64,000 nucleotides of DNA from Opitutus sp. (GTDB lineage Bacteria > Verrucomicrobiota > Verrucomicrobiia > Opitutales > Opitutaceae): the NCBI GenBank assembly GCA_024998815.1, contig JACEUQ010000003.1, forward strand, positions 728,121 to 792,120, read 5' to 3'. Positions within the stretch are counted from its first letter, which is position 1. The number at the start of each line of letters is the position of its first letter. The notes beneath the pieces were generated by a model. That model saw nothing but the letters and a program-made list of their open reading frames with translations, was not told the origin of the DNA and did no database searches. Below, piece by piece: positions 63,814-64,000 of this stretch. The translations under genes were made by a program, and so were the position numbers.

Positions 63814-64000
63814 TCAGCTTGCAGGTTCGTCGGCTAGGCGGTCTTTCATGCGGTAGGATTTGCCCTCGATGACGACGGTCTGGGCCCGGTGCAGTAGGCG
63901 GTCCAGGATCGCCGCGGTGATGCCAGCGTCGTTGTTAAAGATCCCTGCCCAGTGTTTGTAGGCCTTGTTGGTGGTGACGATCAGCGAGCCGCGTTCGTAG
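63814..64000 (-). CDS. istB: IS21-family helper ATPase IstB, C-terminal part; runs off right edge
   Basis: Frame ending TGA 63816-63814 reads YERGSLIVTTNKAYKHWAGI, FNNDAGITAAILDRLLHRAQ, TVVIEGKSYRMKDR, the standard C-terminal half of IstB (S-L-I-V-T-T-N-K, D-R-L-L-H, I-E-G-x-S-Y-R). Helper ATPase for IS21 transposition. The N-terminal part and IstA lie outside the window. Confidence 0.9.
   Translation of the reverse strand, partial: YERGSLIVTTNKAYKHWAGIFNNDAGITAAILDRLLHRAQTVVIEGKSYRMKDRLADEPAS

Overview
The window is high-GC bacterial DNA that looks like a member of the Verrucomicrobiota, most likely family Opitutaceae. The signs are a PEP-CTERM protein, large secreted-carbohydrate loci, many LacI/XylR-type regulators, BamD without an obvious lipobox, a KaiBC locus, and intergenic gaps full of long dispersed hairpins. 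The assignment is an inference from gene content; no rRNA gene is present.

Layout. 1-16.4 kb is a glycan-use region. A minus-strand series runs from a PEP-CTERM protein through two secreted proteins, an MFS (GPH-type) sugar transporter, a beta-helix protein, an FGGY kinase, a GHL6-type glycosidase and a GH36 alpha-galactosidase to a GH5-like gene broken by an in-frame stop. A divergent LacI regulator stands at its head. Next come a GH130 mannosylglucose phosphorylase and a divergent XylR-like regulator, so galactomannan/mannan breakdown is a plausible theme. 16.4-27.3 kb is an accessory island: a 5'-truncated DUF3800 remnant, dinD, a 3' tRNA/tmRNA-like fragment, and a complete type I Wadjet (jetABCD) anti-plasmid system ending at a perfect terminator. 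27.3-44.1 kb is mostly core: a SurA-like chaperone, HDOD signalling genes, recF, a TSUP transporter, ruvC, aspS, rpe, an rpmF-plsX-fabH-bamD-lptE cluster, and an odd pyrimidine-nucleoside phosphorylase homologue.

44.2-47.3 kb is mobile: an ISAs1-type element whose transposase carries a DruA-like N-terminal domain and is split at a canonical -1 slippery site, flanked by a 9-bp direct repeat, then a 5'-truncated group II intron. 47.8-57.4 kb is core again: grpE-dnaJ-purN, argC, dnaA with DnaA boxes upstream (possible oriC), a glucoamylase-like gene, a nitroreductase and an Rsm22-like methyltransferase. 57.8-63.2 kb is a signalling locus read on the minus strand: kaiC, a tandem double-KaiB, a PAS-GAF histidine kinase and a CheY-type regulator. 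The right edge cuts through an istB gene of an IS21 element.

Points that look least ordinary: (1) the kai locus with a fused KaiB-KaiB and a coiled-coil-tailed KaiC; (2) the DruA-ISAs1 protein with a U UUU UUG slippery site; (3) a shared operator-like sequence upstream of an HDOD half-protein and a receiver-like protein; (4) the nucleoside phosphorylase homologue lacking the conserved RGLGHTGGT loop; (5) about ten families of dispersed intergenic hairpins, several invading operons and one apparently inside a coding sequence.
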